The notes below the pieces were generated by a model that saw only the letters and a list, made by a program, of their open reading frames with translations, ran no database searches and was not told the DNA's origin. Below are positions 43,890 through 55,980 of a stretch of DNA of 64,000 nt, one piece after another. A program made the position numbers and the translations under genes. This DNA is from Planococcus beigongshangi (GTDB lineage: Bacteria > Bacillota > Bacilli > Bacillales_A > Planococcaceae). The stretch is taken from positions 744,257 to 808,256 of the forward strand of contig NZ_JADHDU010000001.1 of NCBI RefSeq assembly GCF_016820495.1, read 5' to 3'. Numbering within the stretch: the first letter of the stretch is position 1; each line of letters begins with the position of its first letter.

Positions 43890-44115
43890 GTTTTCCTCAA
43901 GGGAGCTTCGCTTTCTTGTCGGTATACGCTAAGCAAACTCGGACCATCGTCCGAGTGATTATCAGCACTACGCTCCTTCAACTGGGGTCTTCGCTGTTTT
44001 GCTCCATGTTAAGAAGTGGACCCTAGCGAAGGAGCGCGGCCGGACAGAGCGGAGCAATAAGACGAGTGATCTTCTCGGCTTATTGCGGGAGCTGAGTCCA
44101 AAGCGACGAAGCGGC
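43890..44115 (+). repeat. Large structured intergenic repeat, copy 3 (short)
   Basis: Fills the rseP-proS gap. It keeps the ACTCGGAC-GTCCGAGT hairpin (loop changed from cttc to catc), GCTGTTTTGCTCCAT, the GGAGCAATAAGACGAGTG...CTCGGCTTATTG hairpin and GCGACGAAGCGG at the end. It lacks much of the 5' part of copies 1 and 2. No gene supported. Confidence 0.75.
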
Positions 44116-44196
44116 ATAATCATGCGATATTCTTTATCGCCCATTTTTAAAAAATATAAGCAATAAAATAATCAGTCAGTTGAGGTGTATTTTGGA

Positions 44197-45900
44197 ATGA
44201 AACAATCAGCAACTTTTATCCCGACTTTACGTGAAACTCCTGCAGATGCAGAAGTCAAATCACATCAATTATTGCTCCGTGCCGGGTTTATCCGTCAGAA
44301 TACGAGCGGAATCTATTCGTTCCTTCCACTGGGCAAGCGCGTGCTTGATAAAGTGGAAAAAATCATCCGTGAAGAAATGGAGAATGCAGGCAGCGTGGAA
44401 GTGTTCCTTCCGGCAATGCAGCAGGCGGAACTTTGGCAGGAGACTGGCCGCTGGTATTCATACGGCGATGAACTGATGAGATTGAAAGACCGCAACGGCC
44501 GTGAATTTGCCCTGGGTGCAACCCATGAAGAAGTGATAACGGATCTTTTGCGCGATGAGATCAAATCGTATAAGAAATTGCCTTTGAACCTTTATCAGAT
44601 CCAATCAAAATTCCGCGATGAGAAACGTCCGCGTTTCGGCTTGCTTCGCGGACGCGAATTCCTGATGAAGGATGCCTATTCGTTCCATTCTACAACTGAG
44701 AGCCTGGATGAAACTTATGACGTCATGATGCAGGCATATAAAAATATCTTTACGCGCCTCGGCCTTGATTTCCGCATGGTCATTGCGGATTCTGGAGCGA
44801 TCGGCGGTAAAGACAACCATGAATTCATGGTGCTGTCTGACATCGGGGAAGATACGATCGCTTATTCCGATACTTCGTCCTATGCGGCGAACATTGAAAT
44901 GGCACAGGTCAATATCGAGTATTCCGTGCCGGATATAACAGCGGAAGAAATGGAGAAAGTGGAAACGCCGGATCAGAAGAAGATTGCCGAAGTGGCTGAA
45001 TTCTTCGGAACGGATGCTGAAAACTGCATCAAGACACTTGTCTTTAAAGCTGACGAAGAATTTGTCGTTGTCTTGTCCCGAGGCGATCATGAAGTGAATG
45101 ATGTAAAAGTCAAACACGCAACAGATGCAAAAGTCGTCGAGATGGCTACACCCGAAGAAGTGAAGGAATTGATCGGCTGTGAAATCGGCTCGATCGGTCC
45201 AGTCGCTTTGCCGGAGAATATCCGAGTAATAGCTGACAATGCTGTCAAAACGATCGTCAATGGAATCGCTGGCGCTAACGAGCCTGGTTATCATTATAAG
45301 AATGTGACGCCTGAACAGGACTTCCAGGTGGAAAAATATGCTGATCTCCGTTTCATCAAAGAAGGAGATCCTTCACCAGATGGCCAGGGGACGATCCGTT
45401 TTGCCGAAGGAATTGAAGTCGGCCATATTTTCAAACTGGGAACCCGTTACAGTGAAGATATGAAAGCGACGATCCTGAACGATCAGGGACGTGCAGTCCC
45501 TTATATCATGGGATGTTATGGCATTGGTGTATCCCGTGTAGTTGCTGCGGTCGCAGAACAATTCAATGATGACGACGGCTTTACGTGGCCGGCTGTAGCT
45601 GCACCCTATGATGTCCATGTGGTGCCGGTGAACATGAAAGATGACGTGCAGCGAGAAACTGCCGCTGAAATTTATACTTTGCTTAAATCGAAACGTTTTG
45701 AAGTGCTGATGGATGACCGCAATGAACGTGCAGGAGTTAAATTTGCTGATGCAGATCTGATCGGCTTGCCGGTTCGCATCACTGTCGGCAAGAAAGCTGC
45801 CGACGGGATTCTTGAAGTGAAAATCCGCAGTACAGGGGAAACGTTCGAGTGGAAGCAGGAAGAATTACTTGAACAATTGGAGCAGGTTTTTCAAAACTGA
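44197..45900 (+). CDS. proS: Prolyl-tRNA synthetase (bacterial type)
   Basis: Class II synthetase, 567 aa. Motif 2 [23 protein letters not shown], an editing insertion domain at about 230-400, motif 3 [10 protein letters not shown] and the C-terminal anticodon-binding domain. I chose the ATG after TTGAGGTG with proper spacing; a GTG 12 nt upstream overlaps that site. It is followed by a strong terminator, then polC. Confidence 0.98.
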   Translation: MKQSATFIPTLRETPADAEVKSHQLLLRAGFIRQNTSGIYSFLPLGKRVLDKVEKIIREEMENAGSVEVFLPAMQQAELWQETGRWYSYGDELMRLKDRNGREFALGATHEEVITDLLRDEIKSYKKLPLNLYQIQSKFRDEKRPRFGLLRGREFLMKDAYSFHSTTESLDETYDVMMQAYKNIFTRLGLDFRMVIADSGAIGGKDNHEFMVLSDIGEDTIAYSDTSSYAANIEMAQVNIEYSVPDITAEEMEKVETPDQKKIAEVAEFFGTDAENCIKTLVFKADEEFVVVLSRGDHEVNDVKVKHATDAKVVEMATPEEVKELIGCEIGSIGPVALPENIRVIADNAVKTIVNGIAGANEPGYHYKNVTPEQDFQVEKYADLRFIKEGDPSPDGQGTIRFAEGIEVGHIFKLGTRYSEDMKATILNDQGRAVPYIMGCYGIGVSRVVAAVAEQFNDDDGFTWPAVAAPYDVHVVPVNMKDDVQRETAAEIYTLLKSKRFEVLMDDRNERAGVKFADADLIGLPVRITVGKKAADGILEVKIRSTGETFEWKQEELLEQLEQVFQN

Positions 45901-45920
45901 GCCCAAAATCTGATATGATG

Positions 45921-45955
45921 AAAGGAAAGCACAATGTGTGCTTTCCTTTCTTTTT
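45921..45955 (+). terminator. Intrinsic terminator after proS
   Basis: AAAGGAAAGCACA-atg-TGTGCTTTCCTTT, 13 bp, with T's after. Confidence 0.93.
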
Positions 45956-46053
45956 CTTATCTGCCGAATGGCTGGAAATCATCAGCAGGCATTTCTTAAA
46001 TTGCACAATATCCGGCTGCCGCCGGTTTTATTACATTAGTGAAGGAGATAGTT

Positions 46054-49000
46054 ATGACAATTCAGCAGGATCCCAGAACACGGTTGAAGCTGCTGCTCCA
46101 GCATCTCGATCTGACGGATGACGTACATATGCCTTTTTTCGAAGAGGCTGAATTGACCCGGATGACCGTCCATAAAAAAGAGCGAGCGTGGCGCTTTACG
46201 GTCAAACTTTCAAAAATATTGCCTTTACAGCTGTTTCTGTTATTGAAGGAGCGGCTGCATACCACTTTTTCACCGATTGCTGCTGTCCAGTTGACGATAG
46301 TCACCGATGACGATCAGCCGGACCCGGAGTTGATCGCTGCCTATTGGCGCTATGCAGTCGAAGAACTTGCAGATATGGCGCCGCCTCTCCGGGAACGGCT
46401 ATTGAATCAGGCACCTCAGTGGCGCGGAAGCAAGCTGATTCTCAGCTGCAGCCATGAACATGAAATGATGGCATTGAAATCTAAATACACGGATAAGCTG
46501 GCACAGGTCTATCAGCAATTCGGTTTTCCGCGGATAGCGATCGATTTCCAATTGGCCGCTGGAGATCAACAGGCGGCCCATGAAGCATTCATGGCAGAAC
46601 GCCTTGCCGAAGAAGAAGAGCTGGCAAAAAGAGCTCTGTCTGACATGAAGAAACGTGAAACCGACCGCAAAGATAACGGGGCACCAGCCGGACCATTCCA
46701 AATGGGCACCAACATCAAAGCGGACGAGCCGATTGCTGAAATCCGTTCAATCATTGACGAAGAGCGCCGCATCACGGTTGAAGGCTTCGTTTTTGATGCT
46801 GAAGTTCGCGAACTGCGCAGCGGACGTTCTTTATTGACGGTAAAAATCACGGATTATACGGATTCGATTCTAGTAAAAATGTTCTCGCGTGATAAAGAAG
46901 ATGCCGAACTGATGAATAACGTTAAAAAAGGCATGTGGCTGAAAGCGCGTGGTTCGATCCAGACCGATACGTTCGTGCGTGATCTTGTGATGATGGCAAA
47001 TGATATGGTAGAGGTCAAACCGCAGCTTCGCCAGGATACAGCTTCTGAAAAAAGAGTCGAATTGCATCTGCACACTCCAATGAGCCAGATGGATGCCGTA
47101 TCTTCAGTCGATGCACTTGTCGGACAGGCTGCGAAATGGGGCCATCCGGCAATCGCCATTACGGATCACGCCGGAGTCCAATCATTCCCGGACGCCTACT
47201 CGGCGAGTAAAAAACACGGCATCAAAGCAATATTTGGTCTTGAAGCCAATTTGGTCGATGACGGGGTGCCGATCGCATTTGAAGAACGGCACGCGCTGCT
47301 CGAAGAAGAGACGTTTGTTGTATTCGATTTAGAGACGACAGGCTTATCAGCTGTCTACGATACGATCATCGAGCTCGCCGCTGTTAAGATCAAGGGCGGG
47401 CAGATCATCGATAAATTCGAAAGTTTTGCAAATCCGCATCATCCACTGTCAGATACGACGATAAACCTGACAGGCATCACTGATGACATGGTGAAAGATG
47501 CGCCGGAAGTGGAAGAAGTGATCCGCAATTACCATGCATGGGCAGGGGATCATATCATGGTCGCCCATAATGCTTCATTCGATATGGGCTTCCTGTATGT
47601 CGCCTATAAGAAATTCGGAATCGATACCAAGCATGCCACCATGGATACGTTGGAACTGGCACGTATGCTTCATCCGGAACTGAAGAATCACCGGTTGAAT
47701 ACGTTGGCGAAAAAGTTCGGAATCGAGCTGACGCAGCACCACCGTGCAATCTATGACACGGAAGCCACTGCTTACCTAATGACACATCTTCTGAAGGAAG
47801 CTCATCAAAAAGGGATCCTTTATCATGATGAGCTGAATCAGTACGTAGGAGCAGGAGATGCCTACAAACGCGCCCGCCCGACTCATGTGACTTTATTGGC
47901 ACAGAATGATGCCGGGCTGAAGAATCTGTTCAAACTGGTATCGGCTTCCCATATCAATTACTTCTACCGCGTGCCGCGTATTCCGCGCTCACTGCTCATG
48001 AAACACCGCGAAGGGCTGCTTGTCGGATCCGGCTGTGATAAAGGGGAACTTTTCGAAGCCGTGATGCAGAAGTCGATGGAAGAAGTGGAACGCGTAGCCC
48101 AGTTCTACGATTATCTAGAAGTTCACCCTAAAGATGTATATGCACCTTTGATCGAACGCGAATTGATCCGGGATGAGTGGAATCTGGAGGATATCATCCG
48201 GAAATTGGTGAAGGTCAGCAAAAAGCTAGATATACCTTTGGTTGCAACCGGCAATGTCCATTATCTCGATGAGAACGATGCCATTTTCCGGCAGGTGCTG
48301 ATCGGTTCACAGGGCGGTGCGAATCCGCTGAACCGCACGAAGCTGCCGAAAGTCCATTTCCGTACCACCAATGAAATGCTGGACGAATTCGAATTCCTTG
48401 GTGAAGACATGGCCCGGAAAATCGTGATTGAAAACTCGAACAAGATAGCGGATATGATTGAAACAGTGAAGCCGATCAAAGATGACCTTTATACACCGAA
48501 AATAGAAGGTGCAGACGAGGAAGTCAGGGAATTGAGCTACAATATGGCTCGGAGTATTTACGGCGATGAGCTGCCGGAAATTGTGGAAGCCCGCATCGAA
48601 AAAGAATTGAAATCGATAATCGGCCATGGTTTTGCAGTTATTTATCTCATTTCGCACAAACTTGTTAAGAAATCGCTGGATGATGGTTATCTGGTTGGTT
48701 CGCGGGGCTCTGTCGGTTCCTCACTGGTGGCGACATTGACGGAGATTACAGAAGTGAATCCGCTGCCTCCGCATTATATCTGCACGAAATGCCGGAAATC
48801 CGAGTTTTTCGATGATGGCTCAGTGGGCTCAGGTTTTGACCTGGAAGATAAGAATTGTCCGGATTGTGATGTGCCTTATAAAAAAGAAGGGCAGGATATT
48901 CCGTTTGAAACGTTCCTCGGATTCAAAGGGGATAAAGTACCGGATATCGATTTGAACTTCAGTGGTGAATACCAGGCAAAAGCACATAATTATACGAAAG

Positions 49001-50361
49001 AACTGTTCGGTGAAGACAATGTTTTCCGAGCAGGAACAATCGGCACCGTTGCCGAGAAAACAGCTTATGGCTATGTGCGCGGTTATGCCAATGACCGGGA
49101 CATGACGATTCGTGGAGCGGAAATCGACAGGCTGGTTCAGGGGTGTACGGGTGTAAAACGGAGCACCGGGCAGCATCCTGGGGGAATCATCGTAGTTCCT
49201 GATTACATGGACATCTATGATTTCTCACCGATCCAGTTTCCGGCTGATGCACAGGATTCAGAATGGAAAACGACGCATTTCGACTTTCACTCGATCCACG
49301 ATAATCTGTTGAAGCTTGATATTCTCGGCCACGATGATCCGACAGTCATCCGTATGCTCCAGGATCTGTCAGGCATCGATCCGAAAACGATTCCGACGGA
49401 TGATCCAGAAGTGATGAAGATTTTCTCCGGAACCGAATCACTTGGAGTTACCGAAGAGCAGATCGGCTGTAAAACAGCCACATATGGAATTCCGGAATTT
49501 GGCACACGTTTCGTCCGGCAGATGCTGGAAGAGACGAAGCCGACGACATTCTCTGAGCTTGTGCAGATTTCAGGACTGTCCCACGGGACGGACGTTTGGC
49601 TAAGCAACGCCCAGGAATTGATCAAAAACGGAACATGCCAGCTGTCTGATGTAATCGGCTGCCGAGATGATATTATGGTTTACCTGATCTACCAGGGACT
49701 GGAATCTTCCATGGCTTTTAAAATCATGGAAGCGGTGCGGAAAGGTAAAGGGCTGACACCTGAATTCGAAGCAGCGATGAAAGAGCAGGGCGTGCCGAAT
49801 TGGTATATCGAATCCTGCAAAAAGATCAAATACATGTTCCCTAAAGCCCACGCGGCTGCCTATGTATTGATGGCGGTAAGGATCGCTTATTTCAAGGTGC
49901 ATTTCCCGATTCTTTATTACGCAGCTTATTTCACAGTGCGTGCGGAAGATTTCGATGTCAATGCGATGGCTAAAGGTTCCCATGCCATCCGTTCAGTGAT
50001 CGCGGATATTAATGCCAAGGGGCTTGACGCTTCCACGAAGGAGAAGAACCTGCTGACGGTCATGGAATTGGCACTTGAAATGACGGAGCGCGGCTTCGCT
50101 TTCCAGAAAGTTGACTTATACAAATCACAGGCTGATGAATTTGTCATCGACGGCAAGACGCTGATTCCTCCATTCAATGCAATACCTGGCCTCGGCACGA
50201 ACGCAGCAAAAGCGATCGTTGCGGCTCGCCAGCAAGGAACTTTCCTGTCCAAGGAAGATCTCCAGCAGCGCGGACGCGTTTCCAAAACGATCATCGAATA
50301 CATGGATGATCACGGGTGTCTTGAAGGTATGCCCGAAGCCAACCAGCTGTCGCTGTTCTAG
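46054..50361 (+). CDS. polC: DNA polymerase III alpha subunit, PolC type
   Basis: Replicative polymerase of low-GC Gram-positives with built-in proofreading. 1435 aa: N-terminal and OB domains, PHP domain ([15 protein letters not shown] near 335) interrupted by the DEDD exonuclease ([12 protein letters not shown] near 421), then the C-family polymerase palm with [12 protein letters not shown] near 963 and the C-terminal helix-hairpin part ending NQLSLF. AAGGAGAT precedes the ATG; a GTG 15 nt upstream is less likely. Confidence 0.98.
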   Translation: MTIQQDPRTRLKLLLQHLDLTDDVHMPFFEEAELTRMTVHKKERAWRFTVKLSKILPLQLFLLLKERLHTTFSPIAAVQLTIVTDDDQPDPELIAAYWRYAVEELADMAPPLRERLLNQAPQWRGSKLILSCSHEHEMMALKSKYTDKLAQVYQQFGFPRIAIDFQLAAGDQQAAHEAFMAERLAEEEELAKRALSDMKKRETDRKDNGAPAGPFQMGTNIKADEPIAEIRSIIDEERRITVEGFVFDAEVRELRSGRSLLTVKITDYTDSILVKMFSRDKEDAELMNNVKKGMWLKARGSIQTDTFVRDLVMMANDMVEVKPQLRQDTASEKRVELHLHTPMSQMDAVSSVDALVGQAAKWGHPAIAITDHAGVQSFPDAYSASKKHGIKAIFGLEANLVDDGVPIAFEERHALLEEETFVVFDLETTGLSAVYDTIIELAAVKIKGGQIIDKFESFANPHHPLSDTTINLTGITDDMVKDAPEVEEVIRNYHAWAGDHIMVAHNASFDMGFLYVAYKKFGIDTKHATMDTLELARMLHPELKNHRLNTLAKKFGIELTQHHRAIYDTEATAYLMTHLLKEAHQKGILYHDELNQYVGAGDAYKRARPTHVTLLAQNDAGLKNLFKLVSASHINYFYRVPRIPRSLLMKHREGLLVGSGCDKGELFEAVMQKSMEEVERVAQFYDYLEVHPKDVYAPLIERELIRDEWNLEDIIRKLVKVSKKLDIPLVATGNVHYLDENDAIFRQVLIGSQGGANPLNRTKLPKVHFRTTNEMLDEFEFLGEDMARKIVIENSNKIADMIETVKPIKDDLYTPKIEGADEEVRELSYNMARSIYGDELPEIVEARIEKELKSIIGHGFAVIYLISHKLVKKSLDDGYLVGSRGSVGSSLVATLTEITEVNPLPPHYICTKCRKSEFFDDGSVGSGFDLEDKNCPDCDVPYKKEGQDIPFETFLGFKGDKVPDIDLNFSGEYQAKAHNYTKELFGEDNVFRAGTIGTVAEKTAYGYVRGYANDRDMTIRGAEIDRLVQGCTGVKRSTGQHPGGIIVVPDYMDIYDFSPIQFPADAQDSEWKTTHFDFHSIHDNLLKLDILGHDDPTVIRMLQDLSGIDPKTIPTDDPEVMKIFSGTESLGVTEEQIGCKTATYGIPEFGTRFVRQMLEETKPTTFSELVQISGLSHGTDVWLSNAQELIKNGTCQLSDVIGCRDDIMVYLIYQGLESSMAFKIMEAVRKGKGLTPEFEAAMKEQGVPNWYIESCKKIKYMFPKAHAAAYVLMAVRIAYFKVHFPILYYAAYFTVRAEDFDVNAMAKGSHAIRSVIADINAKGLDASTKEKNLLTVMELALEMTERGFAFQKVDLYKSQADEFVIDGKTLIPPFNAIPGLGTNAAKAIVAARQQGTFLSKEDLQQRGRVSKTIIEYMDDHGCLEGMPEANQLSLF

Positions 50362-50426
50362 CCGGTTGCACTGGTACGCCTAACATGGTATTATTGAAGT
50401 AACATTTACTGATAGCTCTGTCGCAG

Positions 50427-50452
50427 AAGAGTGGGTTCTCCCGCTCTTTTCT
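50427..50452 (+). terminator. Intrinsic terminator after polC
   Basis: AAGAGTGGG-ttct-CCCGCTCTT followed by TTC. Confidence 0.8.
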
Positions 50453-50469
50453 GTTTGTAATGACGTAAA

Positions 50470-50587
50470 GTGAAACTTCAGCCGACGGGTAATTCCTGCT
50501 GGATGTCAGTTGAACAAATAGGGCTTTTTTGGTCAGTTGATCAACCTTTATTGAAGTGATTTGATTGCTGCCCGTTAAAGCAGAAAA
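50470..50587 (+). repeat. Small two-stem intergenic repeat, copy B
   Basis: GAAACTTCAGCCGACGGG...CCTGCTGGATGTCAGTTGA matches copy A with compensated pairs; the second stem is now CAGTTGATCAA/TTGATTGCTG; it ends CCCGTTAAAGCAG. It lies between the polC terminator and rimP. Confidence 0.65.
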
Positions 50588-50604
50588 ATTGGGTGGAGGC
50601 ATGT

Positions 50605-51081
50605 ATGAGCAAAATTACAGAACAAATTGAAAATATCGCACAGCCCATCACAGATGAGCTGAATCTGGAACTGGTCGATGTGGAATTCGTAAAAGAAGGC
50701 CGCAGCTGGTTTTTACGTGTGTATGTAGATAATCCGGAAGCGCCTATTGACATTGAACAATGCGCGATGGTCAGTGAACGTCTAAGTGAGATACTGGATG
50801 AGCTGGATCCGATTGAACAGAATTATTTCCTTGAAGTCTCTTCTCCGGGAGCAGAGCGTCCGTTGAAGAAAGAAAAAGATTTCGAAAATGCGATCAGTAA
50901 ATTCATTTACATCAAAACGTATGAACCGGTTTTGGACGCCAAAGAATTTGAAGGCTATTTACAATCGTATAATGATGAAGAAGTTGAGATTGAAGTCAAA
51001 ATCAAAACCCGCAGAAAAACAATCGTGATTCCGAGACAGAAAATTGCTGTAATCCGTCTTGCAATTGATTTTTCAGCATAA
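50605..51081 (+). CDS. rimP: Ribosome maturation factor RimP
   Basis: Assists 30S assembly. 158 aa: N-terminal domain with NLELVDVEFVKEGRSWFLRVYVDN and DIEQCAMVSERLSEILDE, and a C-terminal SH3-like half (YIKTYEPVLDAKEFEGYL). ATG chosen 6 nt after GGTGGAGG. First gene of the rimP-nusA-rnpM-ylxQ-infB operon conserved in Firmicutes. Confidence 0.97.
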   Translation: MSKITEQIENIAQPITDELNLELVDVEFVKEGRSWFLRVYVDNPEAPIDIEQCAMVSERLSEILDELDPIEQNYFLEVSSPGAERPLKKEKDFENAISKFIYIKTYEPVLDAKEFEGYLQSYNDEEVEIEVKIKTRRKTIVIPRQKIAVIRLAIDFSA

Positions 51082-51112
51082 CCTGATTGAAGAACTTGGG
51101 AGTGAATATTTA

Positions 51113-52276
51113 ATGGCGAAGAGCAAAAGCAAAGATACCGGCAAAAGCAACGGCAGTGAATTGCTGGAAGCGCTGCATGTGTTGGAAAAACAAAAAGGGA
51201 TTTCAAGAGAAGTATTGATTGAAGCGATTGAAGCTGCTTTAGTGACAGCATACAAACGCAATTTTAACCAGGCCCAAAATGTGCGTGTAGATTTGAACCT
51301 GGATACGGGGACAATGCTCGTATATTCCCGCAAAGATGTAGTTGAGGAAGTCGAGGACGACCGTCTGCATATTTCCCTGGAAGCTGCGCATGCAATTAAT
51401 CCTGCATACGAAATCGGCGATGTGGTGGAAGAGGAAGTTACACCTCGTGATTTCGGACGCATCGCGGCACAGACAGCAAAACAAGTTGTCACTCAGCGTG
51501 TCCGTGAAGCTGAACGGGGCATGGTATTCGAAGAATTCGTCGATCGTGCTGATGATATCGTCAACGGGATTGTTGAACGGATGGATGCCCGCAACCTATA
51601 TGTCGGCCTCGGTAAAGTGGAAGCGGTTCTGCCGCAGACAGAGCAGATGCCAAATGAGTCTTATCAGCCTCATGACCGAATTAAAGTTTATATCACCAAA
51701 GTGGAACGCACGACTCGCGGACCTCAGGTTTTTGTTTCAAGAACACATCCGGGCTTACTCCGCCGCTTGTTTGAAACTGAAGTTCCGGAAATCTATGATG
51801 GCATCGTTGAGATCAAATCGATCGCACGCGAAGCCGGCGACCGTTCGAAAATCTCTGTGATGGCTCATCGTGAAGATATCGATCCTGTTGGTTCATGTGT
51901 CGGTTCAAAAGGTGCACGCGTGCAGACGATCGTCAACGAACTCAGCGGCGAAAAGATTGATATCGTTGAATGGTCTGAAGAACCGGTCGTATTTGTCGCC
52001 AATGCACTCAGCCCTTCGAAAGTGCTTGATGTACAGGTCAATGAAGCCGATAAATCGACAACAGTTGTCGTGCCTGATTACCAATTATCCCTGGCGATCG
52101 GCAAACGCGGCCAGAATGCGCGTCTCGCTGCTAAATTGACTGGCTGGAAAATCGATATCAAGAGTGAAACGGATGCCCGTGAAATGGGCATCTACCCGAA
52201 TCCCGATGCGGATATCGAATTGACGGAATCCGATGTTGATACGGATGACTTTGATTTTTACGACGAAAAAGAATAA
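51113..52276 (+). CDS. nusA: Transcription termination/antitermination factor NusA
   Basis: Binds RNA polymerase and nascent RNA, controlling pausing and termination. 387 aa: N-terminal domain ([20 protein letters not shown]), S1 domain near 145-210, then two KH domains ([39 protein letters not shown]) and an acidic tail. ATG after GGGAGTG; a longer frame upstream overlaps rimP. A basic linker at residues 2-15 ([11 protein letters not shown]) lengthens the N-terminus beyond B. subtilis NusA. Confidence 0.98.
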   Translation: MAKSKSKDTGKSNGSELLEALHVLEKQKGISREVLIEAIEAALVTAYKRNFNQAQNVRVDLNLDTGTMLVYSRKDVVEEVEDDRLHISLEAAHAINPAYEIGDVVEEEVTPRDFGRIAAQTAKQVVTQRVREAERGMVFEEFVDRADDIVNGIVERMDARNLYVGLGKVEAVLPQTEQMPNESYQPHDRIKVYITKVERTTRGPQVFVSRTHPGLLRRLFETEVPEIYDGIVEIKSIAREAGDRSKISVMAHREDIDPVGSCVGSKGARVQTIVNELSGEKIDIVEWSEEPVVFVANALSPSKVLDVQVNEADKSTTVVVPDYQLSLAIGKRGQNARLAAKLTGWKIDIKSETDAREMGIYPNPDADIELTESDVDTDDFDFYDEKE

Positions 52277-52296
52277 GAAAGATAAGGTGATGTCCG

Positions 52297-52575
52297 TTGG
52301 CTCTGCAAAAGAAGATTCCACTAAGGAAATGTGTAGCTACAGGCGAGATGCATCCTAAAAAAGAAATGATCCGGATCGTCCGGTCCAAAGAAGGCGAAGT
52401 AAGTGTCGACCTGACCGGCAAAAAATCAGGGCGCGGAGCATACGTTTCCAAATCCGAAGCAGCTATTGCAGCTGCCAAGAAGAAAAAGGTGCTTGATAAC
52501 CAATTGGAAGTGAAAGTGCCTGAGGAAATTTATGAGGAATTGCTTCGTGTCGTACTAAGAGAGCAGTTGAAGTAA
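52297..52575 (+). CDS. rnpM: RNase P modulator RnpM (YlxR)
   Basis: YlxR family, 92 aa, reported to bind and modulate RNase P in B. subtilis. Conserved IPLRKCVATGEMHPKKEMIR, then GKKSGRGAYVSKS. TTG start after AAGGTGAT; the nearer ATG is out of frame. It lies between nusA and ylxQ, the standard place. Confidence 0.92.
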   Translation: MALQKKIPLRKCVATGEMHPKKEMIRIVRSKEGEVSVDLTGKKSGRGAYVSKSEAAIAAAKKKKVLDNQLEVKVPEEIYEELLRVVLREQLK

Positions 52576-52576
52576 T

Positions 52577-52897
52577 ATGGATACTAAACAGCAGATTCTC
52601 CAAATCCTGGGTCTTGCCACAAGAGCGAGAATGACGATTACCGGAGAAGAACTGACGATCAATGAAGTGCGCCGCGGCAATGCCAAATTGGTGATCGTCG
52701 CGGAAGACGCTTCAGAAAATACGAGCAAGAAGCTGCAGGATAAATGCAGCCATTATGGAGCTGACATCCAGATATTTGGAACGCGTGCAGAAATCGGGCA
52801 TGCAATCGGCAAAGAAGAGCGCGTAGTTATGGCAGTCACAGATGCTGGATTCGCCAAAAAACTGATGAGCTTGTTTGATGAATATAACCGGGGGTGA
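52577..52897 (+). CDS. ylxQ: L7Ae-family ribosomal/RNA-binding protein YlxQ
   Basis: 106 aa protein of the L7Ae/L30e/Gadd45 fold that binds kink-turn RNA in relatives. Fold markers: [32 protein letters not shown] and [20 protein letters not shown]. It begins 1 nt after the rnpM stop. The function in Bacillales is unsettled; the operon suggests a translation role. Confidence 0.9.
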   Translation: MDTKQQILQILGLATRARMTITGEELTINEVRRGNAKLVIVAEDASENTSKKLQDKCSHYGADIQIFGTRAEIGHAIGKEERVVMAVTDAGFAKKLMSLFDEYNRG

Positions 52898-52901
52898 GCA
52901 G

Positions 52902-55217
52902 ATGACCAAAATTCGAGTACATGAATACGCGAAAAAAGTAGATAAACCGAGTAAAGAGATCATTCAGCAATTAACTAAAATGAATATTGACGTTACAAAC
53001 CATATGTCGACGCTTGAGGATAATGCTGTTACAAAATTGGATGGCATTTATAAGAAATCTTCATCCGCTTCAACGACTGGTACTCCGTCAAGACCACAGA
53101 ACCAGGGTCAAAACCGTCCGCAGGGGCAGGGCTCACGTCCAGCTGGGCAGGGACAATCACGCCCGCAAGGCGGACAGGGTGGATCGCGTCCAGCAGGACA
53201 AGGTCAAAACCGTCCGGCTCAAAGCGGATCACGTCCGGCTGCAGCACCTAGCCAGGGCCAATCCCGTTCACAGGGCAACGGTCAGCGTCCGGCTGCACCA
53301 GCCAAAACAGGGTCGAACTTCACACCAAAAGCGGCGAAGCCGACTGCAGGACCGGGACAGCGTAATTCAAACCGTCCAGGCGGCGGAAACCGCAACCGCA
53401 ATAAAGGCAAACAGCAGCGTCCAGTAAATCCGCTGCCGCCAATGCCTAAAAAAGAAAAAGAGCTGCCGGCGAAAATCACTTTCTCAGAATCTCTGACAGT
53501 AGGGGAACTGGCGAAAAAATTGGGCCGCGAGCCATCAGAAATCATCAAAAAATTGTTCATGCTTGGTGTAATGGCTACCATTAACCAGGAACTTGATAAA
53601 GATGCGATCGAATTGATCTGCGCAGAATATGAAGTTGAAGTGGAAGAAGAAATCCTGGTGGATAAATCCGACCTGGAAATCTACTTCGAAGCGGAAGATG
53701 AAACATTGAACGAAGAACGTCCACCGGTCGTTACGATCATGGGGCACGTCGACCATGGTAAAACGACTTTGCTGGATTCGATCCGCCACACGAAAGTGAC
53801 TGCAGGCGAAGCCGGCGGTATCACTCAGCATATCGGTGCCTATCAGGTAGTCGAAGGCGACAAGAAAATCACGTTCCTTGATACACCTGGACACGCAGCG
53901 TTTACAACAATGCGTGCACGCGGTGCAAAAGTGACCGATTTGGCGATTATTGTCGTTGCTGCAGATGACGGCGTTATGCCGCAAACTGTAGAAGCGATCA
54001 ACCATGCGAAAGCTGCAGAAGTTCCAATCATCATCGCAGTCAACAAAATGGATAAGCCAAGTGCGAATCCAGACCGCGTGATGCAGGAATTGACTGAGCA
54101 CGGACTGGTTCCTGAAGCATGGGGCGGCGATACGATCTTCGTACCGATCTCAGCTTTGAAAGGTGAAGGCATCGATCAATTGCTTGAAATGATCCTGCTT
54201 GTGTCTGAAGTCGGCGAATTGAAGGCGAACCCTGCCCGCCGTGCAATCGGAACTGTTATTGAAGCGGAGCTTGATAAAGGCCGCGGTTCAGTAGCGACTC
54301 TGCTTGTCCAGGACGGAACGTTGAATGTCGGAGATCCGATCGTTGTGGGGAATACATTCGGCCGTGTCCGTGCAATGGTTTCAGATGTGGGCCGCCGTGT
54401 GAAAGAAGCGGGTCCATCTACGCCGGTTGAAATTACCGGTTTGAATGATGTACCACAGGCGGGCGACCGTTTTGTCGTCTTCGAAGATGAAAAGACTGCC
54501 CGCCAAGTGGGCGAAACACGTGCTGCTTCAGCGCTGCAGGTTCAGCGTTCTGAGAAGACACGCGTCACACTTGATAACTTGTTCGACCAATTGAAACAAG
54601 GCGAGATGAAGGAATTGAACCTGATCGTCAAAGCAGACGTTCAAGGGGCAGTAGAGGCAATGGCTGCTTCACTTCTGAAAATTGACGTAGAAGGCGTGAA
54701 TGTGAAAATTATCCACACTGGCGCTGGAGCGATCACAGAATCGGATATTTCCCTTGCTGCTGCATCCAATGCCATCGTCATCGGATTCAACGTCCGTCCG
54801 GATGCCAATGCCAAACGCGCAGCAGAAGCTGAAGGCGTGGATATCCGTCTGCACCGCATCATCTACAAGGTGATCGAAGAAATCGAATTTGCAATGAAAG
54901 GCTTGCTTGATCCTGAATTCGAGGAGAAAGTTATTGGCCAGGCTGAAATCCGCAGCACATTCAAAGTATCCAAAGTCGGCACGATTGCCGGAAGTTATGT
55001 AACGGAAGGTAAGATCACCCGTGACAGCAGCGTTCGCGTAATCCGCGAAGGAATTGTCGTTTTCGAAGGCGAACTGGATACATTGAAACGCTTCAAAGAT
55101 GACGCCAAAGAAGTGGCTAAAGGCTACGAATGTGGTATCACGATCAAGAACTTCAATGATGTCAAAGAAGGCGACATCATCGAAGCCTATGTAATGGAAG
55201 AAATCGAACGGAAATGA
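52902..55217 (+). CDS. infB: Translation initiation factor IF-2
   Basis: GTPase that brings fMet-tRNA to the 30S subunit. 771 aa: IF2_N helix ([19 protein letters not shown]), a long low-complexity linker rich in Gln, Gly, Pro and Arg at about 55-185, a second IF2_N, then the GTPase (G1 GHVDHGKTT near 280, DTPGH, NKMD) and C-terminal beta-barrels. ATG after GGGGGTGAGC. It overlaps ylxP by 4 nt. Confidence 0.98.
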   Translation: MTKIRVHEYAKKVDKPSKEIIQQLTKMNIDVTNHMSTLEDNAVTKLDGIYKKSSSASTTGTPSRPQNQGQNRPQGQGSRPAGQGQSRPQGGQGGSRPAGQGQNRPAQSGSRPAAAPSQGQSRSQGNGQRPAAPAKTGSNFTPKAAKPTAGPGQRNSNRPGGGNRNRNKGKQQRPVNPLPPMPKKEKELPAKITFSESLTVGELAKKLGREPSEIIKKLFMLGVMATINQELDKDAIELICAEYEVEVEEEILVDKSDLEIYFEAEDETLNEERPPVVTIMGHVDHGKTTLLDSIRHTKVTAGEAGGITQHIGAYQVVEGDKKITFLDTPGHAAFTTMRARGAKVTDLAIIVVAADDGVMPQTVEAINHAKAAEVPIIIAVNKMDKPSANPDRVMQELTEHGLVPEAWGGDTIFVPISALKGEGIDQLLEMILLVSEVGELKANPARRAIGTVIEAELDKGRGSVATLLVQDGTLNVGDPIVVGNTFGRVRAMVSDVGRRVKEAGPSTPVEITGLNDVPQAGDRFVVFEDEKTARQVGETRAASALQVQRSEKTRVTLDNLFDQLKQGEMKELNLIVKADVQGAVEAMAASLLKIDVEGVNVKIIHTGAGAITESDISLAAASNAIVIGFNVRPDANAKRAAEAEGVDIRLHRIIYKVIEEIEFAMKGLLDPEFEEKVIGQAEIRSTFKVSKVGTIAGSYVTEGKITRDSSVRVIREGIVVFEGELDTLKRFKDDAKEVAKGYECGITIKNFNDVKEGDIIEAYVMEEIERK

Positions 55218-55492
55218 TCTTTTACATGGAATGCGAATTTTTCATACCATCTGCGCATTCATTGAAGGAAAAAAGGGCAGTGCTTAAAAGCATGCTGACC
55301 CGTTCAAAACAAAAATTCAACGTTTCCGCCGCCGAAATTGACCATCAGAATGTCTGGCAGCGCACCCGTATCGCTTTTGTCACCGTCGCTTCTTCTAAAG
55401 AGATGGCTGAAAAAGAAATGGCGCAAGTCCTTTACTATCTGGAGAGCAATCCGGCGTGGGAATGTCTTGAATACCATCAAGAATATCTGTAA
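55214..55492 (+). CDS. ylxP: YlxP/DUF503 family protein
   Basis: 92 aa member of a small alpha/beta family (DUF503) encoded between infB and rbfA in Firmicutes. [20 protein letters not shown] and [20 protein letters not shown] are conserved. Function unknown; the position implies a role near ribosome assembly. ATGA overlap with infB. Confidence 0.92.
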   Translation: MIFYMECEFFIPSAHSLKEKRAVLKSMLTRSKQKFNVSAAEIDHQNVWQRTRIAFVTVASSKEMAEKEMAQVLYYLESNPAWECLEYHQEYL

Positions 55493-55510
55493 GAACGAGG
55501 TGAATAAGCA

Positions 55511-55867
55511 ATGACAATGCGCTCAAATCGTGTAGGCGAGCAAATGAAGAAAGAGCTCAGCGATATTATCAGCCGCAAGTTGAAAGACCCGAGAATCGGC
55601 TTCGTCACAGTGACGGATGTTGAAGTGACCGGGGATCTCCAGCAGGCAACTGTCTATATCAGTGTGTTGGGTGACGATGCTGCAAAAGAGCAGACATTGC
55701 TCGGCTTATCTAAATCCAAAGGGTTTATCCGTTCAGAAATCGGCCAGCGCATCCGTTTGCGCAAAACGCCTGAACTATCATTTGAATTTGATACTTCGGT
55801 AGCATACGGAACGCGCATCGATAATCTGCTGCGTGAGATAAAAGATCCGAAAGAAGACGAACAATAA
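55511..55867 (+). CDS. rbfA: Ribosome-binding factor A
   Basis: KH-like protein that binds 30S precursors and helps 16S 5' end maturation. 118 aa; [38 protein letters not shown] and [17 protein letters not shown] are characteristic. ATG after GAGGTGA. It ends the operon before a strong terminator. Confidence 0.96.
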   Translation: MTMRSNRVGEQMKKELSDIISRKLKDPRIGFVTVTDVEVTGDLQQATVYISVLGDDAAKEQTLLGLSKSKGFIRSEIGQRIRLRKTPELSFEFDTSVAYGTRIDNLLREIKDPKEDEQ

Positions 55868-55871
55868 AACT

Positions 55872-55909
55872 AAGCCTGCTGTCTACTCATAGATTGCAGG
55901 CTTTTTTAC
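55872..55909 (+). terminator. Intrinsic terminator after rbfA
   Basis: AAGCCTGC/GCAGGCTT stem with a 16-nt loop and six T. Confidence 0.88.
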
Positions 55910-55913
55910 ATAC

Positions 55914-55943
55914 AAGGATGGCGCGCTTTTGCGACGAGCTTGC
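55914..55943 (+). repeat. Remnant of the large intergenic repeat
   Basis: GGATGGCG...TTTTGCGACGAGC...GCGGT matches about 30 nt near the 3' end of copies 1 and 2 (GGATGGCGTC...TTTGCGACGAGCGCAGCGGT). Probably a decayed piece. Confidence 0.4.
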
Positions 55944-55980
55944 GGTATATATAGGATTATATAAAAGGAGGTTGAACAGG

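Noticed and set aside
44116-44196. T-box leader before proS
   Set aside because: The space after the repeat is about 80 nt and shows no T-box sequence or antiterminator/terminator pair.
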